Shown one piece after another: positions 35,518 through 46,024 of a stretch of 64,000 nt of DNA. The notes beneath the pieces are model-generated. The model worked only from the letters and a program-made list of their open reading frames with translations, ran no database searches and was not told the origin of the DNA. The stretch is taken from assembly GCF_019042655.1 (NCBI RefSeq), contig NZ_JAHPZO010000001.1, positions 124,001 through 188,000 on the forward strand, read 5' to 3'. This DNA comes from Planococcus sp. CP5-4_YE. Its GTDB lineage: Bacteria > Bacillota > Bacilli > Bacillales_A > Planococcaceae. Positions within the stretch are counted from its first letter, which is position 1; each line of letters opens with the position of its first letter. Both the position numbers and the translations under genes were made by a program.

Positions 35518-36777
35518 TCATTCAAACGATTGCAGCCAATCGAACCATTGTGGATTTTCCGGCTCCAGCGCTTGAAGCTGTTTGATTATTTCGAGAGCGC
35601 GATCACGTTTCCCTTCCTCCACTAAAAATAAGGCGTAGGATTCCAGAAATTCAGGATCGTCTGAAAAGGCCGGATAGGCTTTTTCGTAATACTCCTGCGC
35701 TTTGCCGAATTGTTCTGTCCGATCGTATGCTTTAGCAATCATCGGATAAAGGGCATGCCAGTCATTGCCGCTTTCTATAGCCATCGAGGCAAGTTCAAGC
35801 AATTCTTCGTCCCGCTCTTCTGTATGGAAATAAGATATCAACGCATACAGGGCTTCCATGTATTCGGGATCGAGTGCTATCGCCTGTCGCAGCATTTCGA
35901 CGCCTTCTTCGCCTTTACCCAGCTTCAGCGCGAGTTTCCCAGCAAATAAATACAATTCCTTGTCGAATTCATCGCGCACAAGCCCTTCTTTGATGGCATC
36001 GTAAGCACGTTTATAGTCTTCCATCATATTGAAGCATTGCGCTTTCAATAAATAAGCAGAGAAGTAATCAGGATCGGCATCCAAAAGTTCATCCAGACGC
36101 TTCACGGATAATTCATATTGTTTCGCTTGGAAAGCGGCAAATGCTGCGCCGAATAATACGTCGGGCTGCGCTTCATCTTCCAGTGCACGCTCATAATAAG
36201 GCAAGGCTTCCTCGTAAGCTGCCCCGGCACTATAGACTTCCGCCAGACGTTCACTGAGGTTAACGCCTTCGATTTTGACATTGCGGCTTTCCAGTTCCTG
36301 ATAGATCCGTGCAGATTCCAGGTAGCGCCCGGAGTCGAGCAACAGTTCCGCTTTTGCCTGTTGCAAGAGCGGCTCATCAGGCATCAGGCCGATTGCTTCA
36401 TCCAGCCGCAATTCGGCTGCCTCAAGAAGGCCTTGAAGCTGAAATAGGTCTGCTAGTGTGACGAGCGCCTGGGGGTATAATTCATCGTCTTTTGGAATCG
36501 CCATTAACTCATTGAGCGCCTCATCTTCACGGTCGGCATCAATCAGCAATTTCGAACGGTCGACGCGCAATTGCGCCTCTTCTGGAAACATATACTGAAG
36601 ATGCTCCACCACGCGGAGTGCTTCTTCGATAAAGCCGATCTCCTGCAGCCATTCCATGACCGCATATTGTTCATCGGGATCGCCTTTCAACAAATATTGT
36701 TCGAGCAATCGATCAAGCGCAGCCGTGTCTCCGGCCTGCACCGCTTCTTGGATATTTTGTAAAGTTGCCATTTGCAT
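35518..36777 (-). CDS. ypiA: YpiA-like tetratricopeptide repeat protein
   Basis: A 419-residue, acidic, all-helical protein made of about ten TPR-like repeats (pairs such as ALPYYERALEDEAQPDVLFGAAFAAF and AYLLKAQCFNMMEDYKRAYDAIKEGL). No enzyme domain is seen; it should act as a scaffold. In Listeria the YpiA homologue was linked genetically with ReoY/ReoM, consistent with the gene pair here. The ATG at 36777, two codons into the frame, fits AAGGAA best. Confidence 0.88.
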   Translation of the reverse strand: MQMATLQNIQEAVQAGDTAALDRLLEQYLLKGDPDEQYAVMEWLQEIGFIEEALRVVEHLQYMFPEEAQLRVDRSKLLIDADREDEALNELMAIPKDDELYPQALVTLADLFQLQGLLEAAELRLDEAIGLMPDEPLLQQAKAELLLDSGRYLESARIYQELESRNVKIEGVNLSERLAEVYSAGAAYEEALPYYERALEDEAQPDVLFGAAFAAFQAKQYELSVKRLDELLDADPDYFSAYLLKAQCFNMMEDYKRAYDAIKEGLVRDEFDKELYLFAGKLALKLGKGEEGVEMLRQAIALDPEYMEALYALISYFHTEERDEELLELASMAIESGNDWHALYPMIAKAYDRTEQFGKAQEYYEKAYPAFSDDPEFLESYALFLVEEGKRDRALEIIKQLQALEPENPQWFDWLQSFE

Positions 36778-36838
36778 CACCTATTCCTTGCTGTTATATA
36801 GTTATCGTACACGAAACCATCATCCTAGCATAATAAAA

Positions 36839-36856
36839 ACTCCCCCGAAGGAGAGT
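36839..36856 (-). terminator. Terminator overlapping the aroA stop codon
   Basis: The stem ACTCTCC/GGGGAGT on a UUCG tetraloop is followed by TTTTTATT in the minus direction. The 5' base of the stem is the first base read past the aroA stop codon's end, so no spacer separates them. Confidence 0.85.
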
Positions 36857-38139
36857 TATTGTGCCAGCTTATCCAGATGTTCAAAAAAGTTCGGGTAGGA
36901 GATCGAAATGCACCCCGGGTCGTCAATCGTTACAGGACCGTCTGCGATAAGTGCAGCGACCGCCGCCATCATGCCGAGGCGATGATCGCCATAGCTATTC
37001 ATCGCTGCGCCAGTTAATGGAGTCGGACCTTGTATGACCATTCCGTCTTCTGTCGCTTCGATATCGGCACCGAGTTTTGTCAGCTCGGTGACAACTGCCT
37101 GTATGCGGTCGGTTTCCTTGACGCGCAATTCTTCCGCATCGCGGATGACGGTCTTCCCTTGCGCTTGGGTCGCCACAAGTGCAATTAATGGGATTTCGTC
37201 GATCAGCCTCGGAATCAGGTCCCCTCCGATTTCCGTCCCTGTCAAAGAAGTGCTGCAGACCGTCAAATCAGCAACTTGCTCCCCTTCGGAATTATGGCCA
37301 GTTGCTTGAATGTCCGCACCCATGGCTTCTAACACATCAAGCAAGCCTGTACGTGTCGGGTTGATGCCGACATTTTTCAATTGGATTTCACTGCCTTCAG
37401 CAATGAGCGCTGCGCCGATCATAAAAGCAGCGGATGAAATATCGCCTGGCACTTGAACATGTGCAGCACGCAGCTGCTGTCCGCCAGTCAATGAAATGAT
37501 ATCGCCCTCTCGTGAAATGTCCGCGCCAAAATGCTTGAGCATGATTTCCGTATGGTCGCGAGACGGCACCGGTTCATGGACGGTTGTGGTCCCTTGCGCC
37601 GATAATCCTGCGAGCAGTACTGCCGACTTCACTTGTGCACTTGCAACGGGCATTGTATAGTCGATTGCCTGAAGAGCTGTCCCTTGAACGGCAAGCGGCG
37701 TGAAATGGCCATTGGCGCGCCCGCGGATATCCGCCCCCATCAAGCGCAGTGGTTCAACGATACGCTTCATTGGACGGCGCGCGATGGATTCATCCCCTGC
37801 CATGACCGAGTGGAAATCAGTGCCTGCAAGCAAGCCGAGCATCAAGCGTGTCGTCGTGCCCGAATTTCCGGTATCCAATACGGCATCCGGCTCTTTCCAG
37901 GCTTTTCTGCCGCCGCTTTTCACCGTCACATGCTCGCCGTCTATTTGGATATCGATTCCGAGCGACCGAAAACAGCGGATGGTGCTCAGACAGTCATCCC
38001 CCATCAGGAAGCCTTCGATGGTCGTCGTTCCTTGTGCCAGCGCACCGAACATGACAGCTCGGTGTGAGATGGACTTATCCCCGGGCACTTGAACGCTGCC
38101 CGTTAACGCAGGTTGTGCGTAGCTGATCGTTTTGGACAT
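36856..38139 (-). CDS. aroA: 3-phosphoshikimate 1-carboxyvinyltransferase (EPSP synthase)
   Basis: A 427-residue enzyme of the shikimate pathway joining shikimate 3-phosphate with phosphoenolpyruvate. [16 protein letters not shown] and [17 protein letters not shown] are the substrate-binding motifs, with LRVKETDRI and [15 protein letters not shown] further on. The second motif has GNSGT followed by TTRLM, as in the class II, glyphosate-tolerant-like Bacillus enzymes; class is inference. The frame opens at 38148, and ATG 38139 fits AAAGGA. It is the last gene of the aro cluster (called aroE in B. subtilis). Confidence 0.96.
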   Translation of the reverse strand: MSKTISYAQPALTGSVQVPGDKSISHRAVMFGALAQGTTTIEGFLMGDDCLSTIRCFRSLGIDIQIDGEHVTVKSGGRKAWKEPDAVLDTGNSGTTTRLMLGLLAGTDFHSVMAGDESIARRPMKRIVEPLRLMGADIRGRANGHFTPLAVQGTALQAIDYTMPVASAQVKSAVLLAGLSAQGTTTVHEPVPSRDHTEIMLKHFGADISREGDIISLTGGQQLRAAHVQVPGDISSAAFMIGAALIAEGSEIQLKNVGINPTRTGLLDVLEAMGADIQATGHNSEGEQVADLTVCSTSLTGTEIGGDLIPRLIDEIPLIALVATQAQGKTVIRDAEELRVKETDRIQAVVTELTKLGADIEATEDGMVIQGPTPLTGAAMNSYGDHRLGMMAAVAALIADGPVTIDDPGCISISYPNFFEHLDKLAQ

Positions 38140-38153
38140 GAATTTCATTCCTT

Positions 38154-39242
38154 TCAGGAGATATATGAATCATAAGAGGTGCATTCGGAAAAAACACGCT
38201 GCGCATTTTTACGATCTTCCGCTGTCTGGAAACTAATGACGAGAATCCCGAAGACATCTTCACGCGTCTCCAAGATCCTCAAATTAACGATGCTGATGCC
38301 GGCTTCCGCCAGATAGCCTGTCATTTCCGAGATGATTCCCGGAACATCCGGGATATCGATATACAAATCAAATACAGAATACATGGCACCGTGCCCTGCA
38401 ACCGGCAGTTCATCACGTGTTTGCTTCGCTTTCGCGAAAAAGCGGTGAATCGGCTCGGGCTCGTTGTTCTGCAGGATATCGCGCAAATGTGTCATCTGGT
38501 CCATCCAATGGTCCAGCTGCTCGACAATCATTTCATTGTTTTGCGTGGTAATATCGCGCCACATGTCCGGATTCGCAGAAGCGATGCGCGTCGTGTCGCG
38601 AAAACCGCCCGCTGCAAGCTGCCGCGCAAAGGGGAATTGCTCTTCCCGATCCAGTTGATGGACAAGAGCAGCTGCAATCAAATGCGGAAAATGGCTGACA
38701 ATCGCTGTCATATGATCGTGTTCTTTTGCTTCTAGCACTTTAATCTTCGCTTTGGTGACAGATAATAACCCCAGCAATTTCTCTACGTCTTCCTTAGCCG
38801 CCTGCTTGCCTGGCGTTAAAATATAGAAGGCGTTTTCAAAGAGCACCTCTTTGGCGGCTTCGACCCCACTTTTATGGGAACCAGCCATTGGATGCCCGCC
38901 GATAAAGGTACGGGTCAACTTTGCTGAAGCTTCCATAATTTGGACTTTCGTACTGCCGGTATCTGTCAAAATGACATTTTCCTTTAAATTCCAGTATTTG
39001 CTCTGTTCCATTAATTTGATGGTTGCCCCGACAGGTGTGGCAAAAACGATGACATCAGCCGCGGCGGCTGCCTGCTCAAGAGCAGGCGGCGAGCTTTGGA
39101 TGATGCCCATTTTGAACGCTTTTCTGGCAGTCAATGCATCCGCATCATAGCCAGATATATGAACATCTTCGTTACGCTGCAATGCTTTTGCTAATGATCC
39201 GCCGATCAATCCAAGGCCGATTATAAGGACTTCTGTTTTCAC
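38154..39242 (-). CDS. tyrA: Prephenate dehydrogenase TyrA with ACT domain
   Basis: A 362-residue enzyme. The NAD-binding [13 protein letters not shown] starts at residue 10, and the catalytic histidine segment [15 protein letters not shown] is present. Residues about 295-362 are an ACT domain ([20 protein letters not shown]) that gives tyrosine feedback. It makes 4-hydroxyphenylpyruvate. In B. subtilis hisC lies just before tyrA; here the start overlaps the aroH stop by four bases, with no room for trp or hisC genes. Confidence 0.96.
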   Translation of the reverse strand: MKTEVLIIGLGLIGGSLAKALQRNEDVHISGYDADALTARKAFKMGIIQSSPPALEQAAAAADVIVFATPVGATIKLMEQSKYWNLKENVILTDTGSTKVQIMEASAKLTRTFIGGHPMAGSHKSGVEAAKEVLFENAFYILTPGKQAAKEDVEKLLGLLSVTKAKIKVLEAKEHDHMTAIVSHFPHLIAAALVHQLDREEQFPFARQLAAGGFRDTTRIASANPDMWRDITTQNNEMIVEQLDHWMDQMTHLRDILQNNEPEPIHRFFAKAKQTRDELPVAGHGAMYSVFDLYIDIPDVPGIISEMTGYLAEAGISIVNLRILETREDVFGILVISFQTAEDRKNAQRVFSECTSYDSYIS

Positions 39243-39622
39243 GCTTGGCTCACCTGGCTTTTCTGGGATAAGTCGGGACGCAGTTTCACAGCATCATTCA
39301 TATAAATATGATGGATTTTATCCTGTGCCAGTTTTGTATTGACGTGCATCATGACGCGAATGCATAAGGGCATGCTGCCAGGTACATCCATTTCATGTGT
39401 ACACATAACCGGAACGTATGTCCAGCCCTCGATGGTGCGTACGGCTTTTGCAGGAAAAGCTGCAGAAATATCCGTTGTCGTCGATACGATGACTGAAGCC
39501 ACTTCATCCGGTTCGATGCCATTTTCTTTAGCCATTTCCAAAACCAGGCGGCGCGTTTGCTCCAAAATTTCAGGCGCTTCATCTTTTGTAATGGTGATGG
39601 CGCCTCTGACTCCTCGAATCAT
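39239..39622 (-). CDS. aroH: Chorismate mutase AroH
   Basis: A 127-residue, non-allosteric AroH-type mutase. The trimeric fold is recognised by IRGVRGAITITKDEAPEI with its active-site arginine, VASVIVSTTTDISAAFPA, and VPVMCTHEMDVPGSMPLCIRV. It converts chorismate to prephenate for phenylalanine and tyrosine. It shares one base with aroB and four with tyrA. The separate AroQ-type mutase is not in this window. Confidence 0.96.
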   Translation of the reverse strand: MIRGVRGAITITKDEAPEILEQTRRLVLEMAKENGIEPDEVASVIVSTTTDISAAFPAKAVRTIEGWTYVPVMCTHEMDVPGSMPLCIRVMMHVNTKLAQDKIHHIYMNDAVKLRPDLSQKSQVSQA

Positions 39623-40695
39623 CAGATCATCTCCTTGATCGTTTTTCTCAGCTTATCGTAAGCTGCTTGCGCGTGTTGTTCTGGAATGGTTTCGATATAT
39701 GGCCTGCCCACTGCGCCAAGTAACACAAAATTCAGTGCGGCAGCCGTCGATTTCTTGTCTTTTTTCATATAAGGTAAGAGTTCTCCAAACGACATATCCA
39801 TCAATAGCCCGAGTGGGTAAGAATTTACCTTCGCCCAGTCCAGAAATCGCTGCAACTCAGGGCTTTCGGACAGTTCGAGCGCATAGGCCATACCGAGCAC
39901 GACAGCTTCTCCGTGCGTCAGTTTGCCATAGCCTAAATGCGCTTCGATGGCGTGCGCCAATGTATGGCCGAAATTAAGGAATTTGCGGACTCCTCCTTCG
40001 AACTCGTCTTCTTCGACAATCGCCGATTTGACGGCAATTCCTTTTTCCAGGTGCCCTTCGAGTTCCTGCCCGGATACCGCGCCAAAATCTTGATACGCCA
40101 TCAGTTCATCCAGCCAGCCTTCGTTTGAAATAAACGCATGCTTGATCACTTCAGCCATTCCCGAGCGGATTTCGTTTTCAGGCAGCGTCTCCAGAAAGTC
40201 GCTATCGTATACGACCGTTCGTGGCTGATAGAAAGTTCCAATCATGTTCTTGCCAAGCGGATGGTTGATGGCGGTTTTACCGCCTACAGCGCTGTCATGG
40301 GCCAAAATCGTTGTCGGCACTTGGATAAAAGGCACTCCGCGCATGAAAGTCGATGCGACAAAGCCTGCCAGGTCCCCAACTGCCCCTCCACCGAAAGCAA
40401 GGATGACGGTGTTTCGCGAGCAACTTTCCGAAAGCAGGAAACTATGGCAATCCATAAAGCTTTCAGCCGATTTTGCCTTTTCGCCTGCTGGCACCCGGAG
40501 AACTTTCGGATGGAATCCCTCCAGCGCATCGAACAGCTTATCTAGGTGCAGCTCTGCCACCTGGCTGTCTGCAATCACGACGATGCGATCAGCTGCTACA
40601 AGCAACTCGCTATAGCGTTCCGCCAATAGCTTGACTGCCCCTTGGCCAATATGCACCATATATGGATGTTCAGTCTCGACACGCAGCTCCCTCAT
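39622..40695 (-). CDS. aroB: 3-dehydroquinate synthase
   Basis: A 357-residue NAD- and zinc-dependent enzyme. FGGGAVGDLAGFVASTFMRG and the metal-binding EVIKHAFI and FGHTLAHAIE histidines are intact, and HGEAVVLGMAYA closes the site. It cyclises DAHP in the second step of the shikimate pathway. It is three bases after aroC. The SD is GGGAGC-like, and only one ATG fits. Confidence 0.96.
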   Translation of the reverse strand: MRELRVETEHPYMVHIGQGAVKLLAERYSELLVAADRIVVIADSQVAELHLDKLFDALEGFHPKVLRVPAGEKAKSAESFMDCHSFLLSESCSRNTVILAFGGGAVGDLAGFVASTFMRGVPFIQVPTTILAHDSAVGGKTAINHPLGKNMIGTFYQPRTVVYDSDFLETLPENEIRSGMAEVIKHAFISNEGWLDELMAYQDFGAVSGQELEGHLEKGIAVKSAIVEEDEFEGGVRKFLNFGHTLAHAIEAHLGYGKLTHGEAVVLGMAYALELSESPELQRFLDWAKVNSYPLGLLMDMSFGELLPYMKKDKKSTAAALNFVLLGAVGRPYIETIPEQHAQAAYDKLRKTIKEMI

Positions 40696-40698
40696 GGA

Positions 40699-41871
40699 TT
40701 AAAACTCCTTTGTATAGGCTTTGTAGCTTTCGATATTTTCTTTCAGCCTCGGCAATTGATCCGCGTCGAATTGTTCTAGCAAGGCGTTGGCCGCTTCAAA
40801 GGCGACAACGTGTTCCGCCACGATCGAGGCTGCCGGAACCGCACAGCTGTCTGAACGTTCGATGCTTGCCTGAAATGGCTCTTTCGTTTCAATGTCCACA
40901 CTCTTCAAAGGCTTATAAAGCGTCGGGATCGGCTTCATCACGCCGCGTACGATAATGGGCATGCCTGTTGTCATCCCGCCTTCAAAGCCGCCGAGGTTGT
41001 TCGTGCTGCGGATGTAGCCCGCTTCTTCATCCCAAATGATTTCATCATGGACTTCACTGCCTGGCCGACGCGCCATTTCGAATCCAAGGCCGAACTCCAC
41101 TCCTTTGAATGCATTGATGCTCATGACCGAAGCAGCGATTTTCGCATCCAGTTTGCGGTCGTAATGCACATAGCTGCCTATTCCGGCTGGCATGCCTTCT
41201 ACAATGACTTCTACTGTCCCGCCGATTGAGTCACCATTCTTTTTAGTAGCATCTATCAAATCGGTCATTTCTTTTGTTTTTGACGAGTCTGCGCAATAGA
41301 CGGAATCCTGTTCGACGATGTCACGGATTTCATCTGCGGATTTTCCGATATAACTTGTCGGGTCGACTTTAATGCCGCCGATTTCTGTCACATGTGACAC
41401 AATCTTCACGCCGAGTTCAGCGAGAAGCTGCTTGGCCACTGCGCCTACAGCCACACGTACGGTCGTTTCACGTGCAGAAGAACGCTCCAATACGTTTCGC
41501 AGGTCACGGTGGCCATATTTCATTCCACCGTTCAAATCAGCGTGTCCCGGGCGTGGCCGTGTCAATTGCCGTTTCACTTCATCGGTTTCTTCGATCGGTT
41601 CGATACCCATGACATTCGTCCAATGCTTCCAGTCATCGTTTTTAACGACTAATGCGACCGGTGAACCCAAAGTCTTTCCGTGGCGGACGCCTGAAACGAT
41701 TTCCACTGTGTCTGTCTCGATTTGCATGCGGCGGCCGCGGCCATGGCCTCCTTGGCGCCGTTTCAACTCTTTATTGATCATTTCCGCCGTCAAAGGCAAT
41801 TGCGCTGGCAACCCTTCAATAATGGCGGTCAATTGTGGACCGTGAGATTCTCCTGCTGTTAAGTAACGCAT
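40699..41871 (-). CDS. aroC: Chorismate synthase
   Basis: A 390-residue FMN-dependent enzyme making chorismate. Signatures are the N-terminal [38 protein letters not shown] and [17 protein letters not shown], and [17 protein letters not shown] near the end. ATG 41871 is preferred over GTG 41877 because AGGGAG lies nine bases before it. It is the first gene of aroC-aroB-aroH-tyrA-aroA (called aroF in B. subtilis). Confidence 0.96.
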   Translation of the reverse strand: MRYLTAGESHGPQLTAIIEGLPAQLPLTAEMINKELKRRQGGHGRGRRMQIETDTVEIVSGVRHGKTLGSPVALVVKNDDWKHWTNVMGIEPIEETDEVKRQLTRPRPGHADLNGGMKYGHRDLRNVLERSSARETTVRVAVGAVAKQLLAELGVKIVSHVTEIGGIKVDPTSYIGKSADEIRDIVEQDSVYCADSSKTKEMTDLIDATKKNGDSIGGTVEVIVEGMPAGIGSYVHYDRKLDAKIAASVMSINAFKGVEFGLGFEMARRPGSEVHDEIIWDEEAGYIRSTNNLGGFEGGMTTGMPIIVRGVMKPIPTLYKPLKSVDIETKEPFQASIERSDSCAVPAASIVAEHVVAFEAANALLEQFDADQLPRLKENIESYKAYTKEF

Positions 41872-41912
41872 GTACACTTTCTCCCTTCAACGTGCTAAAG
41901 TATTTAAGTTTC

Positions 41913-41921
41913 ACTATACCA
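41913..41921 (-). promoter_or_regulatory. Extended -10 promoter of the aro operon
   Basis: TGGTATAGT lies about 40 bases before aroC. No convincing -35 box at 17 bases. The remaining 145 bases up to the ndk terminator show no gene. Confidence 0.55.
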
Positions 41922-42065
41922 CATGGCATTTGTTCAATTCTATCCTAAATATGAAGAAAACTAAACATTCGAATAGCAACAAACCCGCGCCAATAAAAGA
42001 AATCGCTTTCATATTTCATTTCACTCACTCGCTCTCCGTTGCTCTAGTTGCTCCGTAAAATAAAA

Positions 42066-42095
42066 AAACTGCGGCCAATTGCGCGGCCGCAGTTT
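42066..42095 (-). terminator. Intrinsic terminator after ndk
   Basis: The stem AAACTGCGGCC/GGCCGCAGTTT with an eight-base loop is followed in the minus direction by TTTTTTTA. Confidence 0.92.
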
Positions 42096-42106
42096 CAATA
42101 GTTGGA

Positions 42107-42553
42107 TTAGTTAACCCAGCTGTTCATTGTTTTTTCGTAAGATACTAATTCTTCTTCTTTGAAGAACAAGCCGATTTCGCGCTCAGCGCTTTCAGCTGAA
42201 TCAGATCCGTGGATCATGTTTTTGCCGACAGTAACTGCGAAGTCGCCGCGGATTGTTCCTGGAGCTGCATCTTTCGGGTTAGTAGCTCCCATCATTTGAC
42301 GCGCTGTCAAGATGACGTTTTCGCCTTCCCAAACCATTGCGAAAACTGGCCCAGAAGTGATGAAGTCTACAAGTTCGCCGAAGAACGGGCGCTCTTTGTG
42401 CTCGCCGTAATGCTGTTCAGCAAGTTCAGTTGGGATTTGCATCAATTTAGCGCCTGCCAAATGATAGCCTTTTTTCTCGAAACGAGAAACGATTTCACCG
42501 ATAACATTGCGTTGTACACCATCAGGTTTTACCATCAAAAATGTTTTTTCCAT
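42107..42553 (-). CDS. ndk: Nucleoside diphosphate kinase
   Basis: A 148-residue enzyme equilibrating nucleoside di- and triphosphates. [26 protein letters not shown] at the start and the phospho-histidine motif [16 protein letters not shown] are complete. It is a single-gene transcript with a strong promoter and terminator. In B. subtilis cheR lies between it and the aro operon; cheR is missing here. Confidence 0.98.
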   Translation of the reverse strand: MEKTFLMVKPDGVQRNVIGEIVSRFEKKGYHLAGAKLMQIPTELAEQHYGEHKERPFFGELVDFITSGPVFAMVWEGENVILTARQMMGATNPKDAAPGTIRGDFAVTVGKNMIHGSDSAESAEREIGLFFKEEELVSYEKTMNSWVN

Positions 42554-42604
42554 TTTAGAACACTCCTCTGTTAAAAAGCTCGGGCACTTTGCCCACCTTA
42601 AAAA

Positions 42605-42632
42605 ATACTATCATTGTCCAATCATTTGTCAA
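42605..42632 (-). promoter_or_regulatory. Promoter of ndk
   Basis: A perfect TTGACA and TAGTAT, 16 bases apart, between the hepT stop and ndk. A small GGGC/GCCC hairpin with TTTTT (42569-42592) lies between the promoter and ndk and may be a weak terminator of hepT. Confidence 0.75.
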
Positions 42633-42639
42633 CCGGAAA

Positions 42640-43614
42640 CTAAAACTTTCGCTTGCCGATGAAGAAGGCGATTTTGCGCATCGTTTTCATCGCGGGGCCT
42701 TTCGGCAAATAGTCCAGTTCTTTCAGTGCCTTTTCCAAATAACGTTCACTCATCCGCTTCGCTTCATCGACCGCGTTGCTTGTGCGGATCGTGCGAACAA
42801 TTTCCAGGCGTTTCTCATCGGAAATGTCCTGGTTCAAATTATCCCGCAGCATCTGATAGATCTTGGGATCCCGGCGCGCGTATAAAATCGGCAAGGTGAT
42901 ATTGCCTTGAATAAAATCGCTGCCGGCCGGTTTGCCCAATTCCTGGTCGCTTGCTGTAAAATCGAGGATATCATCGATAATCTGGAACGACATGCCGATG
43001 AAATAACCGAAACGGCGCAAATGCGCTGCAGTTTTCTCATCGGTCCCCGATACCAATGCACCCAATTCACAGCTGGAAGAGATCAATAAAGCAGTTTTGC
43101 GTTTAATGCGCCGCAAATAATCCCGCAAGCTTTGGTCTAGCCTGTATTTGTCTTCAATCTGGATAATTTCCCCACGGCACACTTCGATTAAGGTCTTCGA
43201 TAGTATATCATGGATTCTTGGCGATTCAATTTCCGTAATCCGCTCCAGCGCCCTGGCCAAAATAAAATCGCCCGTATACATTGCCACACTATTATTCCAT
43301 TCCGATTTAACAGTCGGGCGCCCTCTACGAATTTCGGAGTCATCTATGACATCATCATGGACCAAAGACGCCATATGTATAAGCTCTAACGGCACAGCGA
43401 CACGCTTCAGCAATTCGATATCATAATCCCCGAATTTTCCGGCAAGCAAAACAAAAACAGGACGGATCCGTTTTCCTCCGGCCTGCAATAAATGAAGAGA
43501 AGCATCATTTAATAGAAGGGATTCGGAATCCACTGCCTGTTCCAGTTCTTTTTCGATCAGTTCCAGCTCCGGTTTCAGGTCGGAATAGAGCAATTTCAAC
43601 TTCATCTTTTCCAC
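42640..43614 (-). CDS. hepT: Heptaprenyl diphosphate synthase component II
   Basis: The catalytic subunit (324 residues) of the two-part enzyme making the menaquinone side chain. The first aspartate-rich motif is DDVIDDSEIRRG and the second is DDILDFTASDQELG; GGKRIRPVFVLL precedes them. It needs HepS, whose gene is two genes upstream. The start is GTG at 43614 behind GAGAAGG; an ATG three codons later is too far from the SD. Confidence 0.95.
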   Translation of the reverse strand: MEKMKLKLLYSDLKPELELIEKELEQAVDSESLLLNDASLHLLQAGGKRIRPVFVLLAGKFGDYDIELLKRVAVPLELIHMASLVHDDVIDDSEIRRGRPTVKSEWNNSVAMYTGDFILARALERITEIESPRIHDILSKTLIEVCRGEIIQIEDKYRLDQSLRDYLRRIKRKTALLISSSCELGALVSGTDEKTAAHLRRFGYFIGMSFQIIDDILDFTASDQELGKPAGSDFIQGNITLPILYARRDPKIYQMLRDNLNQDISDEKRLEIVRTIRTSNAVDEAKRMSERYLEKALKELDYLPKGPAMKTMRKIAFFIGKRKF

Positions 43615-43636
43615 TTAATAACCTTCTCCCGCTTGT

Positions 43637-44338
43637 TTACTTTTTCAATCCCATATGCAGGGCAGCAGCCCCTCCTGAATATGGTTTATATTTCACTTTA
43701 TCAAATCCGACTTTGCTGAACAGTTTCGCAAGCTCTTTCATGCCCGGGAATGTTTTAGCTGACTCCTGAAGCCACGAATACTCTTTATAGCTTTTCGCGA
43801 ACATCTTGCCGAATACTGGCATGATAAAACGGAAATACATCCGGAAAAATGGCTTGAACACTAGGCTTTCAGGCTGCGAAGTTTCTAGGCAGGCAATCAT
43901 CCCACCAGGTTTCAAGACTCGATGCATTTCAGATAACACTTGTTCATAATCCGGCACATTACGCAACCCAAAGCCGATTGTCGCAAAGTCGAAGGAATTA
44001 TCCGGGTATGGCAAAGACATTGCATTTCCTTGCACCAACTCGATTTGGGGCATATGGTCTGTTTTTTGATGCCCAACATTCAACATGTTCTGGCTGAAGT
44101 CCAATCCGACCACGTGCCCTGTAGGCCCTGCAGCTTCTCCAAGCGCAATCGTCCAGTCTGCGGTGCCGCAGCAGACATCAATGCATTCTGCGCCTTTCGC
44201 TACTTGCATTTTATGCATCGTATCGTTGCGCCATTTATTGTGTTGCTGAAAGCTGATGACCGAATTCATCTGGTCATAGTTTTCGGATATTTTTTCAAAC
44301 ACTTCGTGAACTCGTTGTTCTTTCGTTTTCTGCATCAT
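43637..44338 (-). CDS. menG: Demethylmenaquinone methyltransferase MenG
   Basis: A 233-residue SAM methyltransferase of the UbiE/MenG family, last step of menaquinone synthesis. Motif I is [36 protein letters not shown] and [15 protein letters not shown] are the family-specific motifs. The frame opens at 44344, but ATG 44338 sits six bases after AGAAGG. It lies between hepS and hepT, the standard order. Confidence 0.95.
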   Translation of the reverse strand: MMQKTKEQRVHEVFEKISENYDQMNSVISFQQHNKWRNDTMHKMQVAKGAECIDVCCGTADWTIALGEAAGPTGHVVGLDFSQNMLNVGHQKTDHMPQIELVQGNAMSLPYPDNSFDFATIGFGLRNVPDYEQVLSEMHRVLKPGGMIACLETSQPESLVFKPFFRMYFRFIMPVFGKMFAKSYKEYSWLQESAKTFPGMKELAKLFSKVGFDKVKYKPYSGGAAALHMGLKK

Positions 44339-44340
44339 CG

Positions 44341-45117
44341 TCATCCTTCTCGCGTCAGCGGTTCAGCACTAAGCCGATGCGGAATAATTTGGTGGAGCAA
44401 TACATTTTTGAGTTCAAAATCCAACTCACAATCATTAATGGACGCCACTATTTCATTGCCCAAAATTTCCAGGCGGCCAGTAAGCCAGCGCTCAATGAAT
44501 GTCGACTGAATCAAAGTCTCGCTGAGCAAGCGCAGGATATAACTGAATTCGCCGTTCTTCATTGCTTCCAGCTCTTCTGTATAGCGTATATAGAGCAGGG
44601 ATTGCTCCATCAGCTGCTTGTAATGGGTGAATCCATTTTCCTCGTAGAACGCATTCAGCAAAGCTGTCTCGATCACTGTCGCCGTCTCTTCCACTTGCTC
44701 CGGCTGTTGGAGCGTACGTTCATGAAAAGAGGCTTTCTTCTCGCTTACCTGTATGATGGCTGTCGCGAGCTTTTGGACCATCTCGATATTTTTGCCTTCA
44801 GCCAGCAATTGATAATAGATGCCGCTGTAGAAGTCTCCGGCTAACACTGTCAATTGCTGTTCTTTGCTGATGGGCATTTCTTCTTTCACTCGGTCGTGCG
44901 AGTGCAGCGCAGCGTAAACGATCGCGACAGTGCGTGCGCTTGACTCCATTTTATCCGACCATTGCTCTCCGTTAAAAAACGGCAGCAGCAAGAAAAACAG
45001 GCGAGCCTCTTTGACAAAAGGCCCTTCCGTCAACTGGTCTAGCGTTCGTTGGCGGACTGCTTTTAGTACGTCGATTTCCATGGAGATGATTTTGGATTGT
45101 ATTTGTTGTCCGTTCAT
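44341..45117 (-). CDS. hepS: Heptaprenyl diphosphate synthase component I
   Basis: The regulatory, chain-length-setting subunit (258 residues). It is all-helical, with the characteristic [20 protein letters not shown] and a PFFNGEQW segment near the N-terminus. It has no aspartate-rich motif, as expected. The frame opens at 45135; ATG 45117 fits GGAG at eight bases. It overlaps no neighbour and is two bases from menG. Confidence 0.93.
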   Translation of the reverse strand: MNGQQIQSKIISMEIDVLKAVRQRTLDQLTEGPFVKEARLFFLLLPFFNGEQWSDKMESSARTVAIVYAALHSHDRVKEEMPISKEQQLTVLAGDFYSGIYYQLLAEGKNIEMVQKLATAIIQVSEKKASFHERTLQQPEQVEETATVIETALLNAFYEENGFTHYKQLMEQSLLYIRYTEELEAMKNGEFSYILRLLSETLIQSTFIERWLTGRLEILGNEIVASINDCELDFELKNVLLHQIIPHRLSAEPLTREG

Positions 45118-45192
45118 ACTGCCTGCTCCATTCATAGGTTAGCCATAGCTCATATTATAGCATAACGCCCTTATGGCCTTCACCATTAACGC

Positions 45193-45414
45193 TTATTTTT
45201 TCGCGTCGCTTTCGATGATGCCGTGTGCGGAATGGATTTCCGCCTTGCCGCGAATTTTCATCGCTGATGTATGTTCGGTGAATTGGGCGATCATCACTTC
45301 GCCGCGGTCGAGCTTTTCTGTATGATGGAATTTTGTATCATTGCCGCGCGTCAGCCCGATGACATTGACGCCATCCTCCTGTGCACGGATAATCACATAT
45401 TCAGTTTGTGCCAT
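45193..45414 (-). CDS. mtrB: trp RNA-binding attenuation protein (TRAP)
   Basis: A 73-residue protein matching TRAP. The tryptophan- and RNA-binding residues are present: [42 protein letters not shown], including the lysine and the K-x-R of the KKR motif. The 11-subunit ring binds GAG/UAG repeats in trp leader RNA. No trp gene is in the window, so its target must lie elsewhere. It is 25 bases after folE (mtrA), as in B. subtilis. Confidence 0.95.
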   Translation of the reverse strand: MAQTEYVIIRAQEDGVNVIGLTRGNDTKFHHTEKLDRGEVMIAQFTEHTSAMKIRGKAEIHSAHGIIESDAKK

Positions 45415-45439
45415 TGCTTACACCTGCTTTTTCATAGTT

Positions 45440-46024
45440 TTAGTTCATATTGATGTAGGTAATAACTTCCGAGCGTTTGATGTCATCTGTCTCCAATACG
45501 CCTCTTGACACTGCCGTGACTGTCTTCGAACCTGGCTTCTTGATGCCGCGCATGGTCATGCACATATGCTCGGCTTCGACCATGACATACACGCCGTGGG
45601 GGTTCAAAGTTTCCATCATCGAATCGGCAATGGTGGAAGTGATTCTTTCCTGCAATTGAGGGCGTTTTGAGATCGTTTCAACTGCTCTCGCCAATTTACT
45701 GAGGCCGGTAACCACCCCATCACGCGGGATATAGGCGATATGCGCTTTTCCGAAAAATGGCACCAAATGATGCTCACACATCGAATAGAAGGGAATGTCC
45801 TTGACCAATACGAGTTCTTCATGATTTTCATGAAACACTGTGCGGAAATATTCTTTCGGGTCTTCTTTCAATCCCGCAAAAACTTCCGCATACATCTTCG
45901 CGACGCGTTTCGGGGTATCCTGCAGCCCTTCACGGCCCACATCTTCTCCGACTGCCTCCAAAATCATCCCGACAGCTTGCTCTATTTTTTCCATATCTAC
46001 GTTATGGCTTTTCATATCTATCAC
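45440..46024 (-). CDS. folE: GTP cyclohydrolase I
   Basis: A 194-residue enzyme making dihydroneopterin triphosphate for folate. Zinc and catalytic residues lie in [21 protein letters not shown], and [20 protein letters not shown] and [13 protein letters not shown] follow. The start is GTG 46024, seven bases after AGGAGG. It is transcribed with mtrB from a well-formed promoter about 117 bases upstream. Confidence 0.96.
   Translation of the reverse strand: MIDMKSHNVDMEKIEQAVGMILEAVGEDVGREGLQDTPKRVAKMYAEVFAGLKEDPKEYFRTVFHENHEELVLVKDIPFYSMCEHHLVPFFGKAHIAYIPRDGVVTGLSKLARAVETISKRPQLQERITSTIADSMMETLNPHGVYVMVEAEHMCMTMRGIKKPGSKTVTAVSRGVLETDDIKRSEVITYINMN

Noticed and set aside
41872..42065. Small gene in the gap between aroC and ndk (62-codon plus-strand frame)
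   Set aside because: No SD and no conserved pattern, and it runs against the aro promoter.
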